Of a stretch of 42,374 bases of DNA, positions 34,224 to 42,374 are shown piece after piece; the first letter of the stretch is position 1; each line of letters opens with the position of its first letter. A program made the position numbers and the translations under genes. This stretch comes from Cuspidothrix issatschenkoi CHARLIE-1 (GTDB lineage Bacteria; Cyanobacteriota; Cyanobacteriia; Cyanobacteriales; Nostocaceae): NCBI RefSeq assembly GCF_002934005.1, contig NZ_PGEM01000139.1, forward strand, positions 1 to 42,374, read 5' to 3'. The notes under the pieces are model-generated. The model saw only the letters and a list, made by a program, of their open reading frames with translations. It made no database searches and had not been told where the DNA came from.

Positions 34224-34607
34224 AAATTTTTGTGTTTTTCTATATTTTCAAGTTTGTCTATATTAATAATTCCCAAATTAGGGGAATTTTTTCGCATCAA
34301 AAGCAAGTTTTCATCAAAATCTCAATAACTTATCATTAACTTCATACTTGTGAATCCTATTTCCTTCTTGATAACCAATGGTAAATTTAGCTGTAAACCA
34401 CCTAGCACTCCTCAAAAATAAATATAGAGTATATTGTCTTTTATCTCTCATGGTGACAGTCCTAATCATTATCTTACAATACTTGATATTGTAGCTAAAC
34501 AATGGAATACCGTCATCATCGCAATATCACTGATATTATCAGCTTAACTCAATTAAAAGGTAAGTATTTCTTATTAGTCAACACAAATAATTCAAAGGAG
34601 TAGAATT
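34224..34607. other. Spacer with a doubtful small frame
   Basis: AT-rich. Contains the possible small minus-strand gene at 34314-34451 and, on the plus strand, the leader of the lysozyme-like gene with AAAGGAG at 34594-34600. Confidence 0.4.
34314..34451 (-). CDS. Possible small protein, unrecognised
   Basis: 45-codon frame from ATG 34451 (MRDKRQYTLYLFLRSARWF, then TAKFTIGYQEGNRIHKYEVND) with protein-like, basic composition. AGGACTG lies a few bases upstream. It could equally be a gene fragment or chance; no family recognised. Confidence 0.25.
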   Translation of the reverse strand: MRDKRQYTLYLFLRSARWFTAKFTIGYQEGNRIHKYEVNDKLLRF

Positions 34608-35282
34608 CTGAAAAGCTTTCAACTTAAAGGTGTAGAAAAACTCATTCTTCCTCTGGCCTCACTTTTGGGCTTTGTATATTTGTTTCAATGGTATGTTTTT
34701 GGAGATATATCATCATCTCCCGAACCTATATTCACCAGTAAACAGCCTCCTTTAGTTATGGAGGGTGGAGATCCTTATATTCGAGCATTAATGCGAACTA
34801 TATCCGCTAGTGAAGCCAGTGGCAATCGTCCCTACTCCCTCCTCTATGGTGGTGAGCAAATTAATGATCTCAGTCGTCATCCAGAAAAATGTGTTACCAT
34901 TGTCACAGGACCAAATACGGGTAACTGTTCCACCGCCGCCGGTCGCTATCAGATTATTAATACCACTTGGTATCAAATTGCTCCTCGTTATCATCCTAAA
35001 CCCTCATCAATGATGTTTTGGAATAGTTATAGTTTTGAAGCAGAATATCAAGATACTGTAGTTTACCGTTGGTTGAACGATTCCCAAGTTTGGGGAACAG
35101 ATATTTCTAAACTGTTGCGTCAAAAAAAAATAAATGACGTTTTACGGAAACTTTCTCCCACCTGGACGAGTTTAGGATACGGTATAGAAACCAATTCTGT
35201 TAGTCGTTACCTTCCCAAAATTTATCAGCAAATGCTCCAGGAAGAACTACAGAAAAATACCCCAGTCCGAACTGTATATTAA
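34608..35282 (+). CDS. Membrane-anchored lysozyme-like glycoside hydrolase (lambda endolysin type)
   Basis: The catalytic domain (about 55-215) resembles GH104/lambda-R type muramidases: a Glu in ISASEASGN (Glu69), a YGGEQINDLSRHPE segment and STAAGRYQIINTTWYQIA. It would cleave peptidoglycan or a related polymer in the periplasm. Start choice matters: AAAGGAG (34594-34600) sits 7 nt before an in-frame CTG at 34608, and reading from there gives KSFQLKGVEKLILPLASLLG then FVYLF, a complete basic-plus-hydrophobic N-terminal anchor. Starting at the later TTG 34665 would cut that helix in half and has no SD. 224 residues with the CTG start. No holin or phage genes nearby, so a host role is likely. 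Confidence 0.75.
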   Translation: MKSFQLKGVEKLILPLASLLGFVYLFQWYVFGDISSSPEPIFTSKQPPLVMEGGDPYIRALMRTISASEASGNRPYSLLYGGEQINDLSRHPEKCVTIVTGPNTGNCSTAAGRYQIINTTWYQIAPRYHPKPSSMMFWNSYSFEAEYQDTVVYRWLNDSQVWGTDISKLLRQKKINDVLRKLSPTWTSLGYGIETNSVSRYLPKIYQQMLQEELQKNTPVRTVY

Positions 35283-35298
35283 CAGATATAAGACTAAA

Positions 35299-36054
35299 TC
35301 AATCTGCCATAATTTTCTGCTTCGCTTTTGCTGATACAGGAATAAATACTTTTGATTGATTAGGCTTTAGCAATTGCAACCCATCTAAATTTTGCAAACA
35401 GTCTAAAGCTGCTTCTCGAATCATCACTTCTTGTTCCTGACTAAGTAGCAATTGCAAGCAGTCTATAATATCTTGTTGTGTTGCTGTGTCAACTTGCTGA
35501 CGATTAATCAGTTTATTTAGTTGGCGCATAGCCATAAACCGTTTTAAAGGATCTTTTTCTGTTAATTTAACTAACAAATTTTCCAGATAATCTTCTTGTT
35601 GATTTCCCTGAAAACTGAATATTTGCCACACTAATAAAATCAAAGTTAATAGCGTTCCCATACCTTGGAAAATTGTACCAGCAGCTAACCAATGACTAGG
35701 ACTATCAACCCAAATTGCTGATGTCATATAGGTGATTACTGTTGCCATCCCACCAGCAACCACAGAATAAGCTAAACGGTTGTTAGTGCTACTCATCACC
35801 TTACGGATTTCTAACCAGCGTAATTGCCAGTTCCATTGTTGCATTGAGTAACTAAATATCATGATCCCAATGCCAACTACAAGAGCTAACAGCAATTGCC
35901 AATTCCAGATCACCATAGCGACAATAATTGTTATCAATCCCAAGAAAACACCAGGTTCAGAGAAATTATTAGAAATCCGCTGTGTTGGTTTTCCTGTCTT
36001 AATCTCTGAAATATGACTGATGAATTGTCGCCAAAAAGACGTAGCCTGTGTCAC
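35299..36054 (-). CDS. Membrane protein with HEAT-like C-terminal domain
   Basis: 251 residues, function unknown. Four hydrophobic helices: two at about 31-68 (GVFLGLITIIVAMVIWNW, LLLALVVGIGIMIFSYSM), one at 95-117 and one at 123-149. The C-terminal ~100 residues are cytosolic helices (NLLVKLTEKDPLKRFMAMRQ, IREAALDCLQNLDGL) resembling two or three HEAT/armadillo repeats. It converges closely (16 bp) with the lysozyme-like gene and follows the DUF4330 gene on the same strand. Confidence 0.75.
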   Translation of the reverse strand: MTQATSFWRQFISHISEIKTGKPTQRISNNFSEPGVFLGLITIIVAMVIWNWQLLLALVVGIGIMIFSYSMQQWNWQLRWLEIRKVMSSTNNRLAYSVVAGGMATVITYMTSAIWVDSPSHWLAAGTIFQGMGTLLTLILLVWQIFSFQGNQQEDYLENLLVKLTEKDPLKRFMAMRQLNKLINRQQVDTATQQDIIDCLQLLLSQEQEVMIREAALDCLQNLDGLQLLKPNQSKVFIPVSAKAKQKIMAD

Positions 36055-36146
36055 CGTATTTACCTACCTGATTACAAGAGTATAAATGTATAGTTTTTGC
36101 TAATTTTCAGGATGAAATCAGGAATATTTCACCCCTGATTAGAATC

Positions 36147-36680
36147 CTATTTATCCTGTAAACGGATATCAATTACAGACGCATTGAAATTATAGTTGAA
36201 ACCTTCTAATTCAAAAGGCATCCCAATTTTTACTTTGTTATTCCCCAGAACTGGGCCATCTTTAGTCACTGTTGCTTTATCTTCTAAAGTCAAAATAAAA
36301 TCCGTACTAAAGTTATTGCTTCTAGGATCTGGCAATTCTTTGACAGAACCATCTGGTTGAGTCGCAGTCACCATTCTCCCCAATAGTTGAATAGATTTAA
36401 TCCCAATCTGACCATAGGGTTGATTCCGAATAATCACATTGGTTTTACCCCCTTGTTTAAATCCTTGTTTAAACAATTGTTCAGGATTGCGAACATTCAA
36501 ACCACGCACTACCAAATCCACCTCAATCGGGACTGTTTTTGCACCTACTTGAGCGACAGAACCGGAGGTTCCAGGAAAAATAAATATACCTACTATCACC
36601 AGTAAAATTACTAATGCAGCACCTAAATCTAGTAGGTTAATTTTACCGAATAAGCGACCTTTTGTATCTAAAATAGCCAT
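36147..36680 (-). CDS. DUF4330 family protein
   Basis: 177 residues: short cytosolic N-terminus (MAILDTKGRLFGKINLLDLG), one transmembrane helix (about 17-36, ALVILLVIVGIFIFPG), then a beta-rich outer domain with VPIEVDLVVRGLNVRNPEQL and IGMPFELEGFNYNFNASVID. This is the DUF4330 layout I know from cyanobacteria; function unknown. It precedes the membrane/HEAT-like gene on the same strand with a 92-bp gap and diverges from the M48 protease gene. Confidence 0.87.
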   Translation of the reverse strand: MAILDTKGRLFGKINLLDLGAALVILLVIVGIFIFPGTSGSVAQVGAKTVPIEVDLVVRGLNVRNPEQLFKQGFKQGGKTNVIIRNQPYGQIGIKSIQLLGRMVTATQPDGSVKELPDPRSNNFSTDFILTLEDKATVTKDGPVLGNNKVKIGMPFELEGFNYNFNASVIDIRLQDK

Positions 36681-36964
36681 AACTCACGTTGGGATAATAT
36701 GTAATTAACTTTTTCAGTTAGGTAATTGATTGTACTACTAAGTTTTTCGGAGTGATCCACAATCTTGATCACATCACTAACAGCAAGCAAGTAAATGTTA
36801 TGGTTATGCGATAGTTTATCATGATTGCAGTAGTTTCCAGCCATAGTAACAGTAAGTGATTGCTATTGACTATTTCCAGTATCTTGAATGTCAAATGCAA
36901 CTTAGATTGGTCAAAATTCGTCCCGTAATTTTAAGTTGTCACACCCATCTCATCCCATCACATT
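36681..36964. promoter_or_regulatory. Divergent spacer with GTGATC-N9-GATCAC
   Basis: Inverted repeat at 36752-36772 in the DUF4330/M48 protease intergenic region, a possible operator. No clear promoter boxes. Confidence 0.3.
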
Positions 36965-37816
36965 ATGATTAACTGGCAAGGATTTTCCCAAAATTACCGT
37001 TTATGGCAACGACGGTGTTTATATCCGTTAATTTCTGTAACTGTTGCCTTGACTATATGTCTTATTACACCTGTAGCAACTAAAGCTATAGATTTATTAC
37101 CGCTTCTATTCCAAGGTGTGCAGATCTTGAACCTATCTAATATGTCTGATCGCCAAGAAGTCGAATTTGGACAACAGATGAACCAGGAAATACGGCAAGA
37201 AGTTAGAATTTCTCGTAATTTGCAGCTAAATCGCTATCTGGAAGAAATAGGTAGACGTTTAGCAGCCAACAGCGATCGCCCTAATCTCACCTATACTTTC
37301 CAAATAGTCGAAGATCCGGCTGTCAATGCTTTTGCCACTGCTGGCGGATTTCTTTATATGAATACAGGTCTACTCAAAGCGGCAGAAAATGAAGGTGAAG
37401 TAGCCAGTGTCTTAGCCCATGAAATGGGTCATATCGAAGGTAAACACTTAATCAAACAAATGCGACAACAAGCAATTACCAGTGGTATAGCTAGTGCCAC
37501 AGGTTTAAATCGTAGTCAAGCCGTAGGTATTGGTGTAGAACTAGCCCTGAATCTTCCCCGCAGTCGCAAGGACGAATTAGACGCTGATAAAAGAGGCTTA
37601 AAAACCCTTACCCGTGCTGGTTATGCTCCCTCAGCAATGGTTTCTTTTATGCAAAAGTTACAGGGTAGCAGTTCCGTACTTACAATTTTGAGTACACATC
37701 CTGGTACAGATACCCGCATTAGAGAACTCCAAAAACAGATTAAAAATCTGCCTAGCAATAGAAATAACGGTTTAGATAAAGCCGCATATCAAGCTAAAAT
37801 CAAAGCATTATTGTAA
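36965..37816 (+). CDS. M48 family zinc metalloprotease
   Basis: BepA/LoiP-like periplasmic protease. 283 residues with a hydrophobic N-terminal signal (about 20-41, PLISVTVALTICLITPVATK), then the M48 domain: HEMGH (152-156) in VLAHEMGHIEGKH, and the third zinc ligand Glu204 in KDELDADKRG. FATAGGFLYMNTGLL upstream is the conserved substrate strand. No C-terminal TPR domain, unlike BepA. Likely role is envelope protein quality control. Start ATG 36965. Confidence 0.92.
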   Translation: MINWQGFSQNYRLWQRRCLYPLISVTVALTICLITPVATKAIDLLPLLFQGVQILNLSNMSDRQEVEFGQQMNQEIRQEVRISRNLQLNRYLEEIGRRLAANSDRPNLTYTFQIVEDPAVNAFATAGGFLYMNTGLLKAAENEGEVASVLAHEMGHIEGKHLIKQMRQQAITSGIASATGLNRSQAVGIGVELALNLPRSRKDELDADKRGLKTLTRAGYAPSAMVSFMQKLQGSSSVLTILSTHPGTDTRIRELQKQIKNLPSNRNNGLDKAAYQAKIKALL

Positions 37817-37859
37817 AAATGCTCTAGTAATTAAATTAGTTATCCATTAACTATGCTTG

Positions 37860-38609
37860 TTATTTGTGACGGCGGCTACTCAAATCATCAGGTTGAACAA
37901 CAGTCATTGCTTCTTCCCAAGCTAGAGTCCGCACACCACGACTAAACACATTAGCTTGATAAACCAATTTATTTGTAATATCTAACCCCGTCAACCAACC
38001 ACTACGGGGATGATAAGCACCAGTATCAATATCTATCCATCCCTGTCCTTGTGCCAAATTACCAGGAGGAACACCAGGTAAAGTAAAAGTTATTGTATGA
38101 CCAACAATAATCCACTTATCAGGAAAATATGGTTTACTAATACTGTGAAACTCTTCTCTAATCCAGCAAAGCTGATCTGCTGTTTGTTCTTGTACCGTTT
38201 TGTTGGGATTAACACCAGCATGAGTTAACCAAAAACCCCCTAAGTCTAAATACGTCGGTAAGCTCTCAAACCAATCTAGATGTTTTTGGGGAATCATCGC
38301 TGATTGATAACTTGCAACCGTGGCCTGTCCTCCACTATACAGCCACGCTTGCATATTTGCTGATGCTTTATCTCTGCCTGTTAAGATGTTCAACAACATC
38401 TGCTCATGATTACCTAATAAACATAAGTAATCATTTTGTCTAACAAACTCTACCACTTGGGCGCTTTGAGGACCACGATCAATTAAATCTCCTAAAAAAT
38501 AGATTTGATCTTCTGATCTAGGAGCTATTTTTTCCAAAAGTAACATCAACCCTTCATAGTGGCCATGTACATCCCCAATGACAATCTGCCGCTGACTAGT
38601 TTCGCTCAT
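37860..38609 (-). CDS. Metallophosphoesterase, PPP-type serine/threonine phosphatase
   Basis: 249 residues with all PPP signature blocks: GDVHGH (12-17), GDLIDRG, LLGNHEQM, LTHAGVNP and VGHT. Length and motif spacing are those of bacterial PrpA/ApaH-like enzymes, which act on phosphoproteins or dinucleoside polyphosphates; which applies is not decidable here. No signal peptide. Convergent with the M48 protease gene (43-bp gap). Confidence 0.9.
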   Translation of the reverse strand: MSETSQRQIVIGDVHGHYEGLMLLLEKIAPRSEDQIYFLGDLIDRGPQSAQVVEFVRQNDYLCLLGNHEQMLLNILTGRDKASANMQAWLYSGGQATVASYQSAMIPQKHLDWFESLPTYLDLGGFWLTHAGVNPNKTVQEQTADQLCWIREEFHSISKPYFPDKWIIVGHTITFTLPGVPPGNLAQGQGWIDIDTGAYHPRSGWLTGLDITNKLVYQANVFSRGVRTLAWEEAMTVVQPDDLSSRRHK

Positions 38610-38854
38610 TTGCTTCTAGCTTAAATGAATTAGCTCAATATTTAGACTACTTTTTTTGTCTACTTTTGGTGAAAAAAATCAACAAAATTCGAGTAGGTTA
38701 TGATTTATTTAATAAATGTCTGGGCGTTTGGTTAATTTGCCAAGCTGTCAGACCAGCTAATAGGTAAAAATTTGATAGATGTCTAAGAATAATACTCTAT
38801 ATTAATTTCTATAGTTTTAGAGTCAAAATTAATATTCCTCTTAAACATCAAACT
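38610..38854. other. AT-rich spacer
   Basis: 245 bp between two minus-strand genes; no gene, repeat or clear terminator recognised. Should contain the phosphatase promoter. Confidence 0.35.
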
Positions 38855-39649
38855 TTAAACATCTTGTAACAGCCAAAACCCACTGTAAGTCATTCCCGAC
38901 TTGTCTGGTTGTACCACTAAAAAATGTAGTCCACGACTTAGCCGTTTCCGTTGTTGATATAACTTACCAGCAGCAGTAACCTCCGCATCTGTAAAAGTTG
39001 CCAAAATCCACCTATCCACTAAACCTGATTCTAACACCAACCCATTAGGATCGCCGGCAAGATAATTTAACTCCACAGGGGTACTTTCCTGTAACCACTG
39101 TGCTAAACCCATAGATTTCCGCCCCCCATAAATAATTACGCCTGGTATGGCTACTGTTGAAGCCAAACCTAAATTAATTGGTTTTATAGATTCCGGTATT
39201 TGCAAAATTGGAATTGGACGCTCTGCAAACTCATCTACAATATTACTAGATGGAATTGTTCCAAATGCCCATTCTTCACCCCACAGATTTTCCGGTAGTG
39301 GTAATGGTGCTGGTTTATCTATATCTATAGGGTATTGTTTCGCTGCTAACCACTGTTTTAGCACTAAAGTTCTCCGAGTCGCTTCAACCTTAATACCTAA
39401 GCTATTTGCTGCAACTGTGATTAACCCTAAAGACTGTGGACGAAATACCTGAATTATATCTGGTAACTTATCGCCACCTGCCAATTGTAACTGTTGGGCA
39501 ACCCATTGAGAATTAGCTTGTGATTGGGGACAAGTGGCCACAAACTCAAAATTGCGAGTTTGATCACAAATTAATAGTTCCCATAATATTTCCTTTTTCT
39601 CATATTGTAACGGAATACGATAAAAGTCAGCTTGCCAAATCAAACTCAT
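38855..39649 (-). CDS. Tab2/Atab2-family RNA-binding protein
   Basis: 264 residues matching the Tab2 family: ILWELLICDQTRNFEFVATC at the N-terminus, NSQWVAQQL, IQVFRPQSLGLI, and the end FLVVQPDKSGMTYSGFWLL. In algae and plants Tab2/ATAB2 binds psaB or photosystem mRNAs and supports photosystem assembly; in cyanobacteria the role is presumed similar but is an inference. The gene lies 47 bp downstream of the tRNA nucleotidyltransferase gene on the same strand, probably one transcript. Confidence 0.9.
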   Translation of the reverse strand: MSLIWQADFYRIPLQYEKKEILWELLICDQTRNFEFVATCPQSQANSQWVAQQLQLAGGDKLPDIIQVFRPQSLGLITVAANSLGIKVEATRRTLVLKQWLAAKQYPIDIDKPAPLPLPENLWGEEWAFGTIPSSNIVDEFAERPIPILQIPESIKPINLGLASTVAIPGVIIYGGRKSMGLAQWLQESTPVELNYLAGDPNGLVLESGLVDRWILATFTDAEVTAAGKLYQQRKRLSRGLHFLVVQPDKSGMTYSGFWLLQDV

Positions 39650-39696
39650 TGCCTACTCCATAAAACTAAAACAACTTAAATCAGAATATAGCCGTT

Positions 39697-40983
39697 TTAA
39701 GGTTTAACTAAATTCGCTGCATATTCTAGTGCTGCTGCTATTGTGGAAATTTTACCTTCAGCTTGAGCAACCCCAATTTCCATGAGTAATTCACCTACCA
39801 ATGGAGAAGCGGGAACTTTTAACACTGTCATAATTTCTTTACCACTGATTAAAGGTCGAGGATGTGCAACCACATCATCAGGATTAAGATAACGCTCGAT
39901 TAAAGGTTGGTATGTAAATAACATACTTTCCTCAAAAATTCCTTTAGCTACAATATCATTTGCTAAAGCTAGTACCAACACAACCGGAAATAAAATTCCC
40001 ATTTCCCGAAACAGAAAATATTGTTTCCGCAAAGGCATATCTACTGCCTTTATTTCTGCAAATAATCTTAATGCTGTTGTCACACCGCGAATTTCGGCTC
40101 GACTATAGGTAAGTTCCTGGAGTTCAATTTCCGCAATTTCTGCTTGAGAGTGGACCAAACACGCTAATTTAGCCACACTTAACCAAGAAGTTTTGATAGT
40201 ATCACGCACATAATTTGTTAACTGTTCTGCCAATTTCTGCCATTTATCTCTAATCACAGCAAAAGCTTCATCAACCGCATTTAACTTGATAAAACTGCTA
40301 GCAGTACTATTTTTAAATAAACTACCCAAAACACCATCTTGCCAAGCTTGATCTAACCAAAATGTCCCCTGAGAACTGGCCAGTAAATAACCAACCTCTA
40401 CCCGGACTCTTTCTGCTGCTACCTCAGTAATACTGCTCGCTAAACTGCGAATAGCTTCCTGTGTATTTGGTTCAATAGTGAAATCAAGTTGAGCAGCTTG
40501 ACGATAAGCCCGCATTAACCGCAAAGGATCATTTTGGAGATTGACAGGTGATATCATCCGTAAAATGCCAGAATCTATATCCTGACAGCCATGGAGAGGA
40601 TCAATGATTTCCTGATTATGGGGATTATAGGCGATCGCATTAATCGTAAAATCCCTTCTATACAAATCTGTCAGCAAATTCTCACCCTCCAACTGGGCAA
40701 AATCAGCCGTACCCGTCGGAAATACCACACGGGCAATTTGCCTTTCCGCATCCAGCAAAACAAAACCAGCGTCATACCGTTGGGCAATCTTTTTCGCCAC
40801 CTTCACCGTATCCCAGGGGATAATAAAATCCAGATCCACGTACTCTCGCACCCTCCCCAAAATCGCATCACGCACCGCACCACCAACCATATAAACAGGT
40901 TCTGGTAGACATTCCAGACTAAAAGGCCAATTTTTGGCAGCTAGACGAGAACCAAAAAATTCATCTATTGTCATAAAAATCAA
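39697..40983 (-). CDS. tRNA nucleotidyltransferase (CCA- or A-adding)
   Basis: Class II poly(A) polymerase/CCA transferase family, 428 residues. Motifs: GGAVRDAILG (nucleotide loop), DLDF with both catalytic aspartates, RRDFTINAIAYN and the RxxR neck NDPLRLMRAYRQA. In some cyanobacteria the CC- and A-adding activities reside on separate proteins; sequence by eye does not say which this is. tRNA-Asn in this window lacks encoded CCA, so the activity is needed. Start may be ATG 40983 or ATG 40974 (MTIDEFFGSR). Confidence 0.92.
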   Translation of the reverse strand: MIFMTIDEFFGSRLAAKNWPFSLECLPEPVYMVGGAVRDAILGRVREYVDLDFIIPWDTVKVAKKIAQRYDAGFVLLDAERQIARVVFPTGTADFAQLEGENLLTDLYRRDFTINAIAYNPHNQEIIDPLHGCQDIDSGILRMISPVNLQNDPLRLMRAYRQAAQLDFTIEPNTQEAIRSLASSITEVAAERVRVEVGYLLASSQGTFWLDQAWQDGVLGSLFKNSTASSFIKLNAVDEAFAVIRDKWQKLAEQLTNYVRDTIKTSWLSVAKLACLVHSQAEIAEIELQELTYSRAEIRGVTTALRLFAEIKAVDMPLRKQYFLFREMGILFPVVLVLALANDIVAKGIFEESMLFTYQPLIERYLNPDDVVAHPRPLISGKEIMTVLKVPASPLVGELLMEIGVAQAEGKISTIAAALEYAANLVKP

Positions 40984-41056
40984 CCTAGAAATTAATGCTG
41001 ATTATTTTCCTTTAGGGTACATTAGCTATAAAAGGTTATTAAAGTTGGTTTTATTT

Positions 41057-41305
41057 ATGTGTATTTGCGTGAATTGCCACTATGTAGACCGATGCGTTAC
41101 CTACAACGCCGTAGAAACCCAGCACCAACAGCCCCACCTCACGGAAACACCAGATTTTGATCCCACGGAACCAGCCATTAACGTCAACATTCGCACACAA
41201 GGTGAAATCATCGAAATGGAATGGGATGTAGTAGGTTGTCTGAGTTTCCAACAAGAAACAGGTAAATGGTCTAAATTGCGTCCTGGAGAACTAGTTCCCA
41301 CCTAA
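41057..41305 (+). CDS. ycf34: Ycf34 family protein
   Basis: 82 residues, MCICVNCHYVDRCVTYNAVE, with Cys2, Cys4, Cys7 and Cys13 clustered at the N-terminus; later TPDFDPTEPAINVNI and EMEWDVVGCLSF. Ycf34 is conserved in cyanobacteria and red-lineage plastids and has been reported as an iron-sulfur protein affecting photosynthetic electron flow. The open frame extends upstream to 40934, overlapping the antiparallel nucleotidyltransferase gene, but the family begins at MCICVNC, so ATG 41057 is the start. Confidence 0.95.
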   Translation: MCICVNCHYVDRCVTYNAVETQHQQPHLTETPDFDPTEPAINVNIRTQGEIIEMEWDVVGCLSFQQETGKWSKLRPGELVPT

Positions 41306-41440
41306 AGCAAAAAATCCTCACAACTTCATCTTCGCATTTTTGTATAAAGGATTCAGGCAGAAGGCAAGAAAAAAATCTGATTCAATCTTGAATTCTGATG
41401 TAGTAACATATTTCATGAGAAAAATATATTTACATTTACT

Positions 41441-42151
41441 TTGTCCACCATAATCAAACATCTGCCACCCAATAAATACGCTTTAGCATTGCACACAACC
41501 ACACCCGATCTCGGTTTAGCAATCAGCAACTTCACCAACCACCCCAAATCCCAAGTTTGGAATTTAAGCCGTGACTTATCCAGTCATATCCATCAATACC
41601 TCATCGGACTGATTAAACCACACACTTGGGCAGACATAGAATTTATCGCCGTTGCCCAAGGTCCTGGCGGTTTCACAGGAACCCGCATTGGTGTAGTCAC
41701 TGCCCGCACCTTAGCACAACAGTTAAAAATTCCAGCATTTACCATTTCTACTCTAGCCGCCGTAGCTTGGCAACAACATACATCCAATCAACATTCTCAA
41801 TCTAGTAACCAACTGGAAAATAACGCTTCCATAACCCATAGCTGCCAAAATCCAGTTATTGCCGTAGAAATGCCCGCCCAACGAGGTCAAATTTTCGGTG
41901 CTATCTACCAACCCACCTCCAATAACTCTGGCATCACCCCATTACTACCAGATACAGTCTTCACACCAGCCGCATGGCAAGCAACTCTAGCCAATTGGCA
42001 CACCAGTTATCAATTAATTACTGCTAAATCGAACCTAGCAGCCACCGTTAACAGTATTTTAGAACTAGCCTATCTAGATTGGCAGCAAGGTAAATACCCC
42101 CAATGGTTCGACGCTCTACCTTACTATGGCCAGCATCCTGTAGATATTTGA
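41441..42151 (+). CDS. tsaB: tRNA threonylcarbamoyladenosine biosynthesis protein TsaB
   Basis: Inactive Kae1-like paralogue that partners TsaD in making t6A37 of tRNAs. 236 residues with YALALHTTTPDLGLAISNF, the conserved VAQGPGGFTGTRIGVVTART block (about 70-89), IPAFTISTLAAVAW and EMPAQRGQIFGAIY. The start is TTG 41441 (MSTIIKHLPPNKYALAL); no better in-frame ATG or SD is visible, so the exact start is uncertain. A Gln/Asn/Ser-rich insertion lies at 110-135 (HTSNQHSQSSNQ). Confidence 0.94.
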   Translation: MSTIIKHLPPNKYALALHTTTPDLGLAISNFTNHPKSQVWNLSRDLSSHIHQYLIGLIKPHTWADIEFIAVAQGPGGFTGTRIGVVTARTLAQQLKIPAFTISTLAAVAWQQHTSNQHSQSSNQLENNASITHSCQNPVIAVEMPAQRGQIFGAIYQPTSNNSGITPLLPDTVFTPAAWQATLANWHTSYQLITAKSNLAATVNSILELAYLDWQQGKYPQWFDALPYYGQHPVDI

Positions 42152-42245
42152 AAACGGCAAAATTAGCATAACCCTTACCATATAAAGCCTATAGCCCTCA
42201 GCAATTCTCCTTTCAGTCAACTAAACCAACCCATGAAAAAATTTT

Positions 42246-42264
42246 TTGTCAAAGTAGTTGACAA
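42246..42264. promoter_or_regulatory. Palindrome over the -35 box
   Basis: TTGTCAA-AGTAG-TTGACAA, a perfect 7-bp inverted repeat whose right arm contains the -35 hexamer; a possible repressor or activator site. Confidence 0.45.
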
Positions 42265-42286
42265 GGCAAAAAAGAATTGCTATATT
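42258..42286 (+). promoter_or_regulatory. Strong sigma-70-type promoter
   Basis: TTGACA (42258-42263), exactly 17 nt, TATATT (42281-42286), start site expected near 42293. About 80 nt of A-rich non-coding leader follow to the window end. Strength plus absence of a start codon suggests a stable RNA, perhaps an rRNA operon, just outside. Confidence 0.7.
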
Positions 42287-42374
42287 AGTAAAGTGCCGAA
42301 CAGAGAAAAACGACTGAAGGCAACTGAACCGAGAAAAAATAATACTTTGAAAGAATAAATTAAACCAATCCTCG

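Noticed and set aside
34608-35282. Prophage lysis cassette
   Set aside because: The endolysin-like domain is alone, membrane-anchored and surrounded by cyanobacterial housekeeping genes, with no holin, integrase or structural genes.
40934-41056. N-terminal extension of Ycf34
   Set aside because: Overlaps the antiparallel nucleotidyltransferase start; the family begins at MCICVNC (41057).

Overview
The window looks like chromosome of a filamentous, Nostocales-type cyanobacterium. It is AT-rich and carries many GCGATCGC (HIP1) octamers, and it holds cyanobacterial marker genes: Ycf34, a Tab2-like protein, DUF4330, DUF1997 and DUF4079 proteins, part of the phylloquinone (men) pathway, and a ThiE with the cyanobacterial N-terminal extension. 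Heptameric tandem repeats and dispersed palindromes fill many spacers, which also fits this order. The genus cannot be fixed from the sequence alone.

Layout. 1-650: 3'-truncated accessory gene on the minus strand that runs into an insertion-element end at the left edge. 1060-5666 (minus): trigger factor, ClpP, ClpX and an alpha/beta hydrolase, a proteostasis cluster. 6344-10323 (plus): asd, dapA and RNase J; the first two are the entry to lysine/diaminopimelate synthesis. 10340-10700: decayed IS200/IS605 element. 10793-11830 (minus): ThiE. 12268-13797: exported beta-helix protein. 14116-14664: NYN/YacP-like RNase. 14822-14893: tRNA-Asn. 15064-20159: isochorismate synthase (minus) divergent from menA, menC and menE (plus), with a MITE between menA and menC. 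20644-26449: recN, then minus-strand rdgB, phosphohexomutase, purN and a pilin-GH-like gene. 26628-29774: lone sugar-ABC permease, small four-cysteine protein, mnmE. 29817-30244: two identical 210-bp elements in tandem. 30529-36680: nitroreductase, 13-repeat ankyrin protein, DUF4079 and DUF1997 proteins, a membrane-anchored lysozyme-like enzyme with a probable CTG start, a membrane/HEAT-like protein and DUF4330. 36965-42151: M48 protease, metallophosphatase, Tab2-like protein, tRNA nucleotidyltransferase, ycf34 and tsaB. 42258-42286: a near-consensus promoter driving a non-coding leader off the right edge.

Most of the window is core housekeeping in short operons. Several genes bear on translation and tRNA (tRNA-Asn, CCA/A-adding enzyme, MnmE, TsaB, trigger factor, NYN RNase), others on phylloquinone for photosystem I (menF, A, C, E) and photosystem biogenesis (Tab2-like, Ycf34). 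No defence island, prophage, CRISPR array or biosynthetic cluster was seen. The most unusual signals are mobile-element traces: one unidentified element family seen as an end at the left edge and as a perfect tandem pair at 29.8-30.2 kb, a dispersed repeat that now encodes the RdgB C-terminus, and an internally deleted IS200/IS605. Other points of note are the probable CTG start, a conserved-looking one-histidine-per-helix pattern in the DUF4079 protein, and a palindrome overlapping the -35 box of the right-edge promoter.
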